From Acuticoccus sp965213555 (GTDB lineage Bacteria > Pseudomonadota > Alphaproteobacteria > Rhizobiales > Amorphaceae): 64,000 nt of DNA. The position numbers were made by a program, and so were the translations under genes. Below the pieces are notes generated by a model that saw only the letters and a program-made list of their open reading frames with translations, searched no databases and was not told the DNA's origin. Shown here piece after piece: positions 17,010 to 26,295 of the stretch (the first letter of the stretch is position 1; the number at the start of each line of letters is the position of its first letter). The DNA is taken from the NCBI RefSeq assembly GCF_965213555.1, contig NZ_OZ243890.1, positions 2,976,001-3,040,000 of the forward strand, read 5' to 3'.

Positions 17010-18011
17010 TCAGCCGCCGGTCACGGACATGTGACGCGCGACCGCGGGTCGAGCGTTGCGACGTTCGATGACGAAGTCGTGCCCGCGCGGCTTGATGGCC
17101 ATCCCCTCGTCGATGGCCCTGTGCAGGGCCTCGTCCGCCTCCGACTGGCGCAGTGGCGCGCGCAGGTCGACCGCGTGATCCTGCCCTAAGCACAGGAACA
17201 GCGTCCCCGTACAGGTCAAACGGACGCGGTTGCAGCTTTCACAGAAGTTGTGGGTCAGCGGTGTGATGAAGCCAAGCCGCCCGCCGGTCTCCTCGACCCG
17301 CACGTAGCGCGCCGGGCCGCCGGTGCGATCGGTGAGGTCGGTCAGGGTGTAGCGCTCGGCGAGCTTCGCGCGTACGGCCGACAGCGGGAGGTACTGATCG
17401 GTGCGATCGGCCTCGATCTCGCCGAGCGGCATGGTCTCTATGAGCGTGAGGTCATGCCCTTCGGCGTGGCACCACCGCAGCATCGGCTCGATCTCGTGCG
17501 CGTTCGCGTCACGCAGGGCAACCATGTTGATCTTCACCTGGAGGCCAGCGGCGCGTGCGGCCTCGATGCCGACCATCACCCGGTCAAGGTCGCCCCAGCG
17601 CGTGATGGTTCTGAACGTCTCAGGATCCAGGGTGTCGAGGGAGACGTTGACGCGCCGCACGCCGCAGTCGGCGAGCTCCGCAGCATGGCGGGCGAGCTGC
17701 GAGCCGTTGGTGGTGACGGTGAGCTCGGTGAGCGCGCCCGTTTGAAGATGGCGCGACAGCGCGCGGAACAGGCTCATCACGTTGCGCCGCACGAGGGGCT
17801 CGCCACCGGTGATGCGCAGCTTGTTGACGCCACGTTCCACGAATGCCGAGGCGACGCGGTCGAGCTCCTCCAGCGTGAGGAGGTCGCGCTTCGGCAGGAA
17901 CGACATGTGCTCGGACATGCAGTAGACGCAACGGAAGTCGCACCGATCGGTGACCGAGATCCGCAGGTAGGTGATGCGCCGGCCGAAGCTGTCCTCGAGG
18001 AGGGGGACCAT
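17010..18011 (-). CDS. moaA: GTP 3',8-cyclase (molybdenum cofactor biosynthesis)
   Basis: Radical-SAM enzyme that converts GTP to 3',8-cyclo-7,8-dihydro-GTP, the first step to molybdopterin. 333 residues. The N-terminal SAM cluster motif is C24-x3-C28-x2-C31 (RCDFRCVYC), followed by ITGGEPLVRR. The C-terminal substrate-binding cluster is NFCESCNRVRLTCTGTLFLC, and the protein ends in the conserved Gly-Gly needed for activity. All key residues are intact. Divergent from the DUF971 gene, with 62 bp between their starts. Confidence 0.96.
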   Translation of the reverse strand: MVPLLEDSFGRRITYLRISVTDRCDFRCVYCMSEHMSFLPKRDLLTLEELDRVASAFVERGVNKLRITGGEPLVRRNVMSLFRALSRHLQTGALTELTVTTNGSQLARHAAELADCGVRRVNVSLDTLDPETFRTITRWGDLDRVMVGIEAARAAGLQVKINMVALRDANAHEIEPMLRWCHAEGHDLTLIETMPLGEIEADRTDQYLPLSAVRAKLAERYTLTDLTDRTGGPARYVRVEETGGRLGFITPLTHNFCESCNRVRLTCTGTLFLCLGQDHAVDLRAPLRQSEADEALHRAIDEGMAIKPRGHDFVIERRNARPAVARHMSVTGG

Positions 18012-18073
18012 CGAGCACCTTTCGTTGCAGAAGGGGAGTATATTGTGATGCTCGATGGCAAGGGAAGCCCGGA

Positions 18074-18457
18074 ATGATCATGGACGCTTGGCCCACGCGC
18101 ATCACGGTGTCCAAGAACCGCGACACGCTCGCCGTCGCCTATGACGACGGCGTGAGCCACGTCCTCACGGCCGAACTCCTAAGGGTGCTCACGCCGTCCG
18201 CCGAGCGCAAGGGGCATGGCCGGCGCGTGGTCGTCGGCGGCAAGGCCGGGGTGAGGATCGAGCGCATCGAGCCCGTGGGGCGCTACGCGGTGCGCATCGT
18301 GTTCGACGACGGGCACGGCACCGGGCTCTACACCTTCGCGACGCTGCGCGAGCTGGGCGCGGACCGCGAGGCATTGTGGGAAGGCTACCTGGAGGAGCTC
18401 GCGGCGACGGGCCTCACCCGCGAGCAACCGGCGACGGCCCCGGCCCCGGCCCCCTGA
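18074..18457 (+). CDS. DUF971 domain protein (gamma-butyrobetaine hydroxylase-like N-terminal domain)
   Basis: 127 residues. A single DUF971 fold: WPTRITVSKNRDTLAVAYDDG at the N-terminus, the core VGRYAVRIVFDDGHGTGLYTFATLREL, and a low-complexity Thr/Ala/Pro tail. The domain is known as the N-terminal part of trimethyllysine and gamma-butyrobetaine hydroxylases and as a stand-alone protein often placed near Fe-S (Mrp) or molybdenum cofactor genes; the stand-alone function is not established. Start at ATG 18074 or the in-frame ATG 18080. Confidence 0.85.
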   Translation: MIMDAWPTRITVSKNRDTLAVAYDDGVSHVLTAELLRVLTPSAERKGHGRRVVVGGKAGVRIERIEPVGRYAVRIVFDDGHGTGLYTFATLRELGADREALWEGYLEELAATGLTREQPATAPAPAP

Positions 18458-18480
18458 CGGGCGATCCGTGGACGGGATCC

Positions 18481-18571
18481 GCGCTGGCGCGCTGGGAACG
18501 CATGGACGGCGCCCGCGCTGGGAACGCATGGACGGCGCCCGCGCTGGCGCGCTGGGAACGCATGGACGGCG
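18481..18571. repeat. Short tandem repeat array with 23-bp core
   Basis: A 23-bp core (beginning GCGCTGGGAACGCATGGACG) occurs at 18489-18511, 18515-18537 and 18549-18571. Copies one and three are preceded by an extra GCGCTGGC, so the 31-bp blocks 18481-18511 and 18541-18571 are identical at a 60-bp offset. It lies 23 bp after the DUF971 stop. Read in one frame the core gives a WERMDG peptide repeat, but there is no convincing gene here. Confidence 0.7.
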
Positions 18572-18886
18572 ATCGCGCTGGGATGGCCGCGGGTGCCACG
18601 GAGGAGGTACGGCCTGCGGAGTGGCTGTGGACGCAGTCCACCGCGAACTGGTCTCCGCCAGCCGATTAGGCGAATACAGGGAAGGAACAGCGAATTTCCG
18701 CGGTGTCAACGCTAAAGGGGCGCCCGCAGGCGATCGAACGCCGCAGAAAGTCTGGCAAAAGGGCCAAATTCCCTAAGTCGCTGAACAGGGAATTTGCCGA
18801 ACGGGAACTCGGCCCAGGCGGCGCCTGATCTAGAGCACGTTCGACGATCTCGGAGTCGTAAGGGGTTGTGAAGGTTAGACAGATTC
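18572..18886. other. Non-coding stretch upstream of IS630 remnant
   Basis: No gene recognised. AT-richer than its surroundings, with imperfect direct repeats of the type GAACAG(C/G)GAATTT near 18685 and 18784. Possibly degenerate mobile-element DNA. Confidence 0.4.
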
Positions 18887-18914
18887 CCTGCGATCACGTC
18901 AGGTGGATCGCAGG
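18887..18914 (+). promoter_or_regulatory. Perfect 9-bp hairpin just upstream of the IS630 transposase start
   Basis: CCTGCGATC (18887-18895) and GATCGCAGG (18906-18914) form a perfect stem with a 10-nt loop, ending seven bases before the transposase ATG. In an mRNA it would hide the start region, a common way for insertion sequences to limit translation from outside promoters. Role inferred. Confidence 0.4.
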
Positions 18915-18921
18915 TGTTGTG

Positions 18922-19865
18922 ATGGCGCGGGCTCTCGGGATTGATCTCAGGCAACGGGTCGTGGAGGCGATCGAGGACGGTCTGTCAACGCGCGAGGTGG
19001 GACGGCGGTTCTCTATCGAGATCGCGACGGCGGGCGCGTGGCATTGGCTCTGGCGGGCGAGCGGTGATGTGAGGCCGCGGCGGCAGGGTCATCCCGGCGG
19101 GTCCAAGGTCGACCCGCACGAGGCCTTTATTCTCGCGCTCATCGAGGAGACGAAGGACATCACGCTGAAGGAGATCACCGAGCGCCTCGCTGCCGAGTGC
19201 GGGGTCAGCGCCTGTCCCTCGACCCTGTGGCACTTTCTCGACCGGCGCGGCATCACGTTCAAAAAAAGACCGCGCACGCCGCAGAGCAGGACCGGGCGGA
19301 TGTCCTCGCGAACCGCAGGGCCTGGTTCGAGGGCCAGCTCGACCTCGACCCGGCACGGCTGATCTTCATCGACGAGACCGGCCTGTCCACCAAGATGGCC
19401 CGCCTGCGTGGCCGGGCCCCACGCGGCGAGCGGTGCCGTGCGGCCGTGCCCCATGGCCACTGGAAGACGACCACCTTCACCGCCGGCCTAACGAGAGACG
19501 GCCTTGTCGCGCCATGGCTCCTCGACGGCGCCATGGACGGCGACGCCTTCCGCACGTACGTCGCAGACGTCCTCGTCCCGGAGCTCCCGCCCGGCGATGT
19601 GGTGGTCATGGACAACCTGCGGCCCACAAGGTGGCCGGAGTGCGCGAGGCGATCGAGGCCGCCGGTGCCGCCGTCCTGTACCTTCCGCCCTACTCGCCGG
19701 ACTTCAACCCGATCGAGCACGCCTTCGCCAAGCTGAAGGCCTCCTGCGCAAGCCGCCTGCCGAACCATCCCGAGCTTGTGGGACGCCGTCGCGGAGGCCC
19801 TCGATGCTTTCACTCCAGACAAGTGCTACTGGTTCTTCCGGAACGCCGGATATGACTGCGAATAG
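18922..19865 (+). pseudogene. IS630-family transposase, frameshifted
   Basis: First frame (from ATG 18922) carries the helix-turn-helix LRQRVVEAIEDGLSTREVGRRF. After an A7 run at 19261-19267 the reading continues in another frame with the DDE domain: FIDETGLSTKMARLRGRAPRGE, VVMDNL and PPYSPDFNPIEHAFAKLKA, ending at the TAG 19863-19865. A shift at an A-run is the usual programmed frameshift of this family. Two further shifts are not: about 19618 (right after VVMDNL) and about 19745-19765, before the tail SLWDAVAEALDAFTPDKCYW. The element is therefore almost certainly dead. Its right end abuts an IS5 element 15 bp away. Confidence 0.88.
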
Positions 19866-19880
19866 ATGGAATCCACCCTA

Positions 19881-21183
19881 GCAGGCTGCTGAAGAAGTGG
19901 CGCTGACGCACGAGCGACGGGTGGCTCCGGTCGAGGTTGTCGCTTGCTCGAGCCGGAGTGGAGAGGCGCTGTCGCGACGGGCGGCGCGGGGTGCAGCCCG
20001 TCACGGCGCCGCCGCCGCCAGTCCGGCGAGGCGTCTGAGATTGTAGGCGGCAGCCATCATGGTGAAGGCGGTATCGATGTTGGCGAGGCCCGCGGACCTT
20101 GGCCTTGGCCAAGCCCGCCTGCGCCTTGATCCAGCCGAACACTTCCTCGATCCGCTTGCGATGGCGCTGGCTCAGGGCGTAGCCCTCGTGGCGGGCGGTA
20201 CGACCGTCGATGGCTGTGCGACGGGCCCGTCCGAGCTTGCTGACCGCGCCGTTCACGGCGATGCGCGGCGTGACCGTCCGCCGTCGCAGCTCGCCGATGG
20301 ACGCGGCCGCGTCGTACGCCTTGTCCGCGCCGAGCGTGATGCGCTCACGATGATTGCAGTCGAGGAGCGCGAGCGTTGCCTCGCGCTCGGCGGTGCCGGT
20401 GGCCCGGGTCGCCACCGTGCCGACGACCAGACCGTGGCGGTTCTCCATCAGGACATGGCCCATGAAGCAAAGACGGCTCTCGCGGCCGACGCCCTTGCGA
20501 TAGAGCCTGACGTCGGGATCGGTGGTGGAGGCGTGGGTCTCGTTGGAGCGCTTCTCGCCGCGGAAGTTCACCTCGGCGTTGCGCCCGCCGTCGTCGCCCG
20601 GAGGCGGCATGTCGTCGTCCTTGCGCACGAAGCTCTTCATCGAGGGCGAGGCCTCGATCAGCGTGCCGTCCACTGAGAAGTGCTCGCCCGACATCAGCGC
20701 TTTCACCTCGGGAAGCGTGACGAGCGCGGCGAGGAACGCGCGCGCCACGTCGCCCTCCATCAGCAGCGCCCGGTTGTGGGTGAAGGTGGTCGGGTGCCAG
20801 ACCGCGTCGTCGATGCCGAGCCCGACGAACCAGCGGAACAGGAGATTGTAGTCGATCTGCTCCATCAGCGGCCGCTCCGAGCGCACCGAATAGAGCGCCT
20901 GGAGGAGCGTCGCCCGCAAGAGCATCTCCGGCGGGGTCGAAGGGCGGCCCATCCGCGGGTAGAGCGCCGTGAACCGGGCGACGAGGCTGGCGAGCGCCGC
21001 GTCGCACAGCGCACGCATACCATGCGGAGGGTGGTCCTGCGGCACCCGCTCCTCAAGCCGCACGTACGAGAACATCCCCTCCGACCCGTCCCAATACCCA
21101 CGCACCGCGGATCACTCCCGATCGTCTCTGACGAGTGGATCACAATCGTAAGGCGGTCGCGCCCGACTTCTTCAGCAGCCTGC
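19881..21183 (-). mobile_element. IS5-family insertion sequence with 18-bp terminal inverted repeats
   Basis: The 18-bp sequence GCAGGCTGCTGAAGAAGT at 19881-19898 is repeated exactly, inverted, at 21166-21183, bounding a 1303-bp element with one transposase gene on the reverse strand. Left flank is the tail of an IS630 remnant, right flank the truncated 3' end of an IS481 transposase, so it inserted at or next to a junction of older elements. No clear target duplication could be seen. Confidence 0.85.
20001..21105 (-). pseudogene. IS5-family transposase, 3' frameshift
   Basis: N-terminal DUF772 region: RPSTPPEMLLRATLLQALYS and YNLLFRWFVGLGIDDAVWHPT, then the catalytic Asp in EHFSVDGTLIEAS, a second in GADKAYDA, and the Glu in KRIEEVFGWIK. 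Soon after the last motif (about 20090-20100) the expected C-terminus, including ANIDTAFTMMAAAYNLRRLAGL, is found one frame over, ending at 20001. The shift replaces roughly the last 30 residues, all of them after the DDE triad, so activity may be reduced rather than abolished. Confidence 0.85.
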
Positions 21184-21530
21184 GAGGTGTTTTAGTCCCG
21201 CGGTCAAGTGGACCGGGTCGCGGATGAAAAGGGATGTGTCGTCGGCGAATGCGTTGCAGATGGCCTCGTAAGGCGTGAGGCCGCGCGGGGTCTTGAGCCG
21301 GCGGGCGAAGTTGTAGGCATCAAGGAAGGTTGCGAGGTGCTCGCTCAGTGCCGCGTGCGTCGGGTAATGGTAGCGCCGGACGGTGGCATCCTTGATCGTC
21401 CGGTTCATCGCTCGACCTGGCCGTTGGTCCAGGGATGGTTCGGCTTGGTGAGGCGGTGCTCGATGCCATGGCGCCGGCAGGTGCGGTCGAACGGGTGCCC
21501 GCGCATCTGCGCCGTGAAGCCGCTTCCTCT
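21184..21530 (-). pseudogene. IS481-family transposase, C-terminal fragment
   Basis: Only the end of the integrase core remains: HPFDRTCRRHGIEHRLTKPN, then HPWTNGQVER. One base is lost at about 21407, and the frame resumes with MNRTIKDATVRRYHY, NFARRLKTPRGLTPYEAIC and DPVHLTAGLKH. The 3' end is cut by the IS5 right repeat, and the 5' two thirds are missing: at about 21530 the sequence switches to a CoA-transferase gene on the other strand. Confidence 0.82.
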
Positions 21531-22022
21531 CCCCGGAACGTCTACGCGACCAGCGATGGCGGCTGGGTGGCGATCTCGGCGTCGACCCAGTCGATGACCG
21601 AGCGTCTCTTCCGCGCCATCGGCCGCGACGACCTCAACAGCAATCCGGAGTTCAGCACGAATGCCAAGCGCATCCAGCGCCGGCAAGAGGTTGACGCCAT
21701 CGTTGGCGGCTGGATTGGTCAGCGGACGCTGGCGGACAACATCGCGTTCTTCGAAGAGGCTGGCGTAACGGCAGCCCCCGTCTACAACATCGGTCAGTTC
21801 CTCGACGATGCGCACGTTCAGGAACGCGGCATCGTCGTCGAGTTGCCGGACGAGGACATGGGGCGGGTGCCGATGCACGGCATCGTGCCGCGCATGAGCC
21901 GGACCCCTGGCGTCCTGCGCACGCCGGCGCCGGATCTCGGGGCGCACAATGACGAGGTGTACGGCTCTGTCGGCTATTCGCGCAAGCGTGTGGCCGAGCT
22001 TCGCGCGCGCGGCGTCATCTGA
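21531..22022 (+). pseudogene. CaiB/BaiF CoA-transferase, 5'-truncated
   Basis: About 164 C-terminal residues of a formyl-CoA transferase-like enzyme: RNVYATSDGGWVAISASTQS, FEEAGVTAAPVYNIGQFLDD, VPMHGIVPRMSRTPGVLRTP and PDLGAHNDEVYG. A full member has about 400 residues; the N-terminal part with the catalytic Asp is missing, replaced by the IS481 fragment. The break is at about 21530. First gene of a decaying carboxylate cluster. Confidence 0.87.
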
Positions 22023-22061
22023 GGAGCGCCGACCGACCGGCTTGAAGGGAAGGACGACGTC

Positions 22062-22971
22062 GTGGGTATGCAACGAAACAGGGATTTGCCGGTCTGGCGA
22101 TCTATGCTTTTCGTGCCGGTGAACGTCCCAAAATACGTGGAGAAGGCGCATACCCGAGGTGCCGACGCGGTCATCCTTGACCTTGAGGACAGCGTCCCGC
22201 TGGCGGAGAAGCAAGCGGCGCGGCGCATGGTCGCCGATGCGAGCGCAGCAGGTGAGCCGCGCCGGCGCCGATGTCGTCGTGCGCGTCAATCAGCCACTTG
22301 AGCTCTGCGTCCGCGACTTCGAGGCCGCGATCTCGCCGGCGATCAAGGCGCTACTTCTCCCGAAGGTCGACAGCGCCAGCCACGTCCGCCTGCTTGCTGA
22401 GCTTGCCGAGCGCATCGAGGTCGCCAAGGGACTGCCTGTTGGACACAACAGGTTCTCGATCCTCGTGGAGACCGCTGAAGCGTTCTCGCGGGTCGACGAG
22501 ATCGCGAAGGCTCATCCCTGCATCCTCGCGATCGGTCTCGGCGCCGAGGATTTCGCCCTCTCGACGAGTTCGGTACCTGAGGCCGACATCCTGCTCTATC
22601 CCAAGCAGCGCGTCGCCATCGCTGCGCATGCGGCGGGAATCCTCGCCATGGGGATCATCGGCTCCGTTGCCAATTTCAATAACGAGGCGGGCATCCGTGA
22701 GGCCGTCAGCAGGTCCAGGCGCTTCGGCTTCTCCGGCAGCGCCTGCATCCATCTCAAGGTCGTTCCGTTGCTGAACGAGGGGTTCAGCCCCACCGATGAG
22801 GAGGTGGGCGCGGCCGAGCGCGTCATCGCGGGGTTTCAGGAGGCTAAGGCGCAGGGTCGCGCCTCGATCACCGTGGACGGCAAGATGATCGACTGTCCCA
22901 TTGTCGAGCGCGCAGAGCGGCTCTTGAACCTTGCGCGCCGGACACGAAGCTTGGCGGCGGAGGCGAGTTGA
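22062..22971 (+). pseudogene. HpcH/HpaI aldolase, CitE-like lyase, frameshifted
   Basis: Family of citrate lyase beta subunit and citramalyl/malyl-CoA lyases, which cleave C-C bonds of 3-hydroxyacyl-CoAs. The N-terminal part (RSMLFVPVNVPKYVEKAHTRGADAVILDLEDSVP) is in one frame. From about 22250 the rest is one frame over (RAGADVVVRVNQPLE, ILVETAEAF, AIGLGAEDFA, GFSGSACIHLKVVPLLNEGF). A ribosome site GAAGGGAAGG precedes the GTG 22062 and ATG 22068 starts. Joined, it would be about 300 residues with the expected acidic metal ligands. The single shift makes it non-functional unless it is a sequencing error. Confidence 0.85.
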
Positions 22972-22972
22972 C

Positions 22973-23839
22973 ATGTCGGGTCCGCGAACATTGCGCCAGC
23001 TGCTTCAGGCCGAGGGACCGATCCAGGCACCGTCCGCATGGGACCCGCTGATCGGCCGGGTGCTCGAGGACGAGGGCTTCCCCTGTGTGATGGTCGGCGG
23101 CTGGGTCACGGGAGCGAGCACGGCAATCACCGAACCCTTGCTCACCATGACCGAGCAGGTCGACGTCGCCGGCGCGGTCGCGCGCGCCGTTACCGTTCCC
23201 ATAATCGCAGACGGCCATACGGGCTACGGCGATCCGATCCACGTCAGGCGTGCCGTGCGGGAGTACGAGCGGGCGAGCATTGCCGCGATCCACATTGAGG
23301 ACCAGCTCTTCCCCAAGCGAGCCCATTACCACGCATGTCAACCACGTTTTGCCCGCCGACGAGATGTAACGAAGATCCGCCATGCGCTCGCGGCTCGCGA
23401 CGATCCGGACTTCGTAACTATTGCGCGCACCGATGCATTTGATGCAGTCGACGGATCGCTTGAAGAGACCATCCGCCGCTGCCGTACCTACCGGGACGCC
23501 GGCGCCGACGTGCTGATGCCGCTGCCTTCCCCCAGCGGCCATCCCCATGGCTACAGCCTTGAGCTGGGACGGGCGGTCAGCGAGGGCGTGCCCGACATCC
23601 CGCTGATATGGCTCGCCGGTTCCTCCGGCAGCGAGCGCGAGCCGACCGCCGATGAGATCCACTCGGCGGGGTTTAAGATCATCATGTATCCGATCATGCC
23701 GATCCTCGCCGCGGTCGGTGGCGTCGTCCAGATGGCGCGGACGCTGAAGCGGGAGGGGAAAGCCTCCGTGGCCGAGGCTCAAGAAGGTCAAGGGCGCGAT
23801 CCAGCGGCTCATCGGCCTCAACGAGATGTTCGAGGTTGA
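22973..23839 (+). CDS. Isocitrate lyase/PEP mutase family protein with frameshifted C-terminus
   Basis: TIM-barrel enzyme of the PEP mutase/2-methylisocitrate lyase superfamily; acts on a 2-oxo or 2-hydroxy dicarboxylate. The core is intact: APSAWDPLIGRVLEDEGF, ADGHTGYGDP, AAIHIEDQLFPKR and TIARTDAFD. The usual active-site KKCGH loop reads KRAHYH, as in an uncharacterised subgroup, so lyase chemistry cannot be assumed. After about 23775 the natural C-terminus (KKVKGAIQRLIGLNEMFEVE) lies one frame over and ends at 23870, so the encoded tail is aberrant. Start ATG 22973 overlaps no gene and follows the CitE stop by one base. Confidence 0.82.
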   Translation: MSGPRTLRQLLQAEGPIQAPSAWDPLIGRVLEDEGFPCVMVGGWVTGASTAITEPLLTMTEQVDVAGAVARAVTVPIIADGHTGYGDPIHVRRAVREYERASIAAIHIEDQLFPKRAHYHACQPRFARRRDVTKIRHALAARDDPDFVTIARTDAFDAVDGSLEETIRRCRTYRDAGADVLMPLPSPSGHPHGYSLELGRAVSEGVPDIPLIWLAGSSGSEREPTADEIHSAGFKIIMYPIMPILAAVGGVVQMARTLKREGKASVAEAQEGQGRDPAAHRPQRDVRG

Positions 23840-23994
23840 GAAAGCGACGACAGAGCGCGCCAATGCCTGACTTGGAGGGCATGTCGCACGGAGGACATGG
23901 GCCAACGGGCCTCGATCCCATCCAAACGGACGGCGAGGTGCCGGATGCCCGCAGCGCATCGGCCGAACCAAAACCAACGATATAAGGGACGATC

Positions 23995-25053
23995 ATGCCC
24001 AACATTGCCGTCGAGCGACTGATTGAGATCAGCGAGGCGCTGCTGCAGGCGGCGGGCGCATCCGCCGAAGAGGCCGCAACGGTCGCCAAGCACTGCACCG
24101 GCGCCAATCTCGCCGGGCACGATTCGCACGGGATCATTCAGATCCCGACCTACATCGATCGGATGGACGCGGGTCACATCGTTCCCGGCGCAGCGTGGGA
24201 CGTCGTACAGGAAACCTCGACCACAATGGTGATCGATGCCAACTGGGGCTTCGGCTATGTCGCCACAGAGCGTGCGATGCACCGGATCCTCGAAAAGGCG
24301 CAGTCGACCGGCCTGGGGGCCGCGACCATATTCCGGCAAGGCCACGTCGGCCGGCTATCCAGCTACACGACGATGGCGGCGGAGGCAGGGATGATCGGTC
24401 TGATGACCGCTGATTCGGGACGTGCGCCCAAGGTGGTCGCGCCCTTCGGCGGCCGCGAGGCTAGGCTTGGGACCAACCCCATTTCCGTCGCGGTTCCCTC
24501 TGACCTCGACGGTCCGCTGTTCATCGACATGGCAACGTCATCCGCCGCCGCCGGCAAGATCAACCTGGCGCTCGCCCGCGGCCAGGCGATCCCGGAAGGC
24601 TGGGTGATAGACCGCGAGGGGCGTCCAACGACAGACCCCAGGCAGCTGCGCGAGGGCGGCGCGCTGCTGCCGGTCGGCGGTACCGAGGGATACAAGGGCT
24701 ACGGTCTTTCCGTCATCGTCGAGATCCTGTCGGGCATCCTTACCGGCCTTGGTTTCGGCGTGGAGCCGACGGGAAAGCATAACGACGGCTGCTTCATGGC
24801 TGTCTTTAGGGTTGATGCATTCCGTCCGCTGGAGACCTTCCGCAAGGAGGTGGGTGAGTTCGCGCGATACCTGAAGGCGACGCCGCCCGCGGAGGGAAGC
24901 AGCGGGGTCCTTTATCCCGGCGAGATCGAGCACGCCGCTGAGGGTGAGCGCCGCCGGGACGGGATCCCGGTCGAGGACGCGACGTGGCAGAAGCTGTCAG
25001 CCCTCGCTGCGCGCTACCGCGTTGCCGATGGGCTGGGGATGGACGCCGCGTAG
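23995..25053 (+). CDS. Ldh family oxidoreductase (malate/L-lactate/ureidoglycolate dehydrogenase type)
   Basis: NAD(P)-dependent oxidation of a 2-hydroxy acid. 352 residues, uninterrupted. Family marks: ANLAGHDSHGIIQIPTYIDRM (catalytic His in DSHG), FRQGHVGRLSSYTTMAAEAG, FGGREARLGTNPISVAVP, DMATSSAAAGKINLALARG and GYKGYGLSVIVEILSG. The only gene of the 21.5-26.3 kb group that appears fully intact. 124 bp after the PEP mutase-like gene. Substrate not determinable; cluster context suggests a dicarboxylate. Confidence 0.92.
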   Translation: MPNIAVERLIEISEALLQAAGASAEEAATVAKHCTGANLAGHDSHGIIQIPTYIDRMDAGHIVPGAAWDVVQETSTTMVIDANWGFGYVATERAMHRILEKAQSTGLGAATIFRQGHVGRLSSYTTMAAEAGMIGLMTADSGRAPKVVAPFGGREARLGTNPISVAVPSDLDGPLFIDMATSSAAAGKINLALARGQAIPEGWVIDREGRPTTDPRQLREGGALLPVGGTEGYKGYGLSVIVEILSGILTGLGFGVEPTGKHNDGCFMAVFRVDAFRPLETFRKEVGEFARYLKATPPAEGSSGVLYPGEIEHAAEGERRRDGIPVEDATWQKLSALAARYRVADGLGMDAA

Positions 25054-25241
25054 CGCGCGGCCCCGCTCAAGGCAGCGCCGCCCTCCGGCGACAACCGCCG
25101 CTAGGTTGGTCCGGAGCGTTCTCCGGCTTGCCGGGACTGGCGAGCCAAACGGAAAACGTGACCTTGCGAGAGACCGGGGCGCCTCGGACGGTGCCACGAT
25201 TGCCCGACGCGCCCCGAGGGCTGGTCTCGTGCCCATCGACG

Positions 25242-26295
25242 TCAGTTGAGGCGAAGCTCGGTAATATGTCGCGGGTCGGGCGCTAGCTCTCGGCGCTCGA
25301 CGCGCTTCACCACGCTAATCAATGCGGCGTTTGCGGGTGCCGGTATCCCCAGTACTTCCCCCTTGCGGACGACAAAGCCGTTGAGGAACTCGATCTCGGT
25401 CCGCCGCCCCTTCACCATGTCCTGACCCATCGACGGCCGCTGCCCGCCGGAGCGAGTCTTCGCCTCTGAGAGGCGCTTGTCGTCGACCGCCCGCATCGCC
25501 TCAAAATCGCCCGCGCGCGCGATCACCTCCGGTTCGATGTGCAGGATCTCCTCGAGCGAGAAGCCCAGCGCCTGACCGATGCGAATTGCCTCGCTGCCGA
25601 GGCGTGCCGAGAAGTGCCTGATAGCGTCGTTCTGCACCATCTCATTTCCAGAGAGCCGGTGCAGGCCGACAGTCCGTTCTGCATCGAGTTGGCGACCAGC
25701 TTGGACCATCGTTCGCCCCAGAGATTGTCCGTCACTATCGCGCTGTCGCTATAGCCCACCAGCCGGCAGACCTCCTTTGCGCGCTTGGTCGCCCGGCCGT
25801 GCACCTCTCCGACCCGAAACACTGTGTGCGCCGCGCCGCCCTTTCTGATCCCGCGATGGACGTGCCCGGGCTCGGAAAGTTCCACGGAGATCAGGCTGGC
25901 GATGCTGCCCAGTGTTTTGCCCCAGCCGACGATGCCGGCGATGGTTTCCTCGTTCATGCAGTTCTGGAGCGAGACGATTGCGCCGCCGGATACCAGATAC
26001 TGAGCGATCAATGTCGCTGCCCAGGCGGTATCGTACGATTTAACGCAGACGAAGGCTAGATCGACCGGAGCTTCCTTGCTGAGCTGCTGGACATCGGTGA
26101 GGTGAAGCGCTCGCACCGGCAAGCTGAATTCTTCTCGGGCGGCGTCGTGCCGGTAATGCGCAGGCCGCTCCGCATGGCCTCCACGTGCTCGGGCCAGGGA
26201 TCGACGAAGATCACGTCCTCGCCTTCCCGGGCCATATGCGCGCCGACGTAGGCGCCGACAGCGCCCGCCCCCATGGTTGCCACTCTGCCCGCCAT
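25242..26295 (-). pseudogene. Ketopantoate reductase family (ApbA/PanE-like), two frameshifts
   Basis: Rossmann-fold reductase of 2-keto acids, split over three frames. ATG 26295 starts with ATMGAGAVGAYVGAHMAREGEDVIFVDP; at about 26130 the frame changes and continues with VDLAFVCVKSYDTAWAA, GGAIVSLQNCMNEETIAGIVG (catalytic-type Lys and Asn present) and WSKLVANSMQNGLSACTG; at about 25650 it changes again to GNEMVQNDAIRHF and the conserved GQRPSMGQDMVKGRRTEIEFLNG. Ends at 25242. Joined, it would be ~350 residues. Convergent with the Ldh-like gene; most likely part of the same degraded cluster, a paralogue and not the pantothenate enzyme. Confidence 0.85.

Noticed and set aside
18481..18571. CRISPR array
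   Set aside because: Only three cores with 3- and 11-bp spacings; no spacer-like unique sequences and no cas genes.
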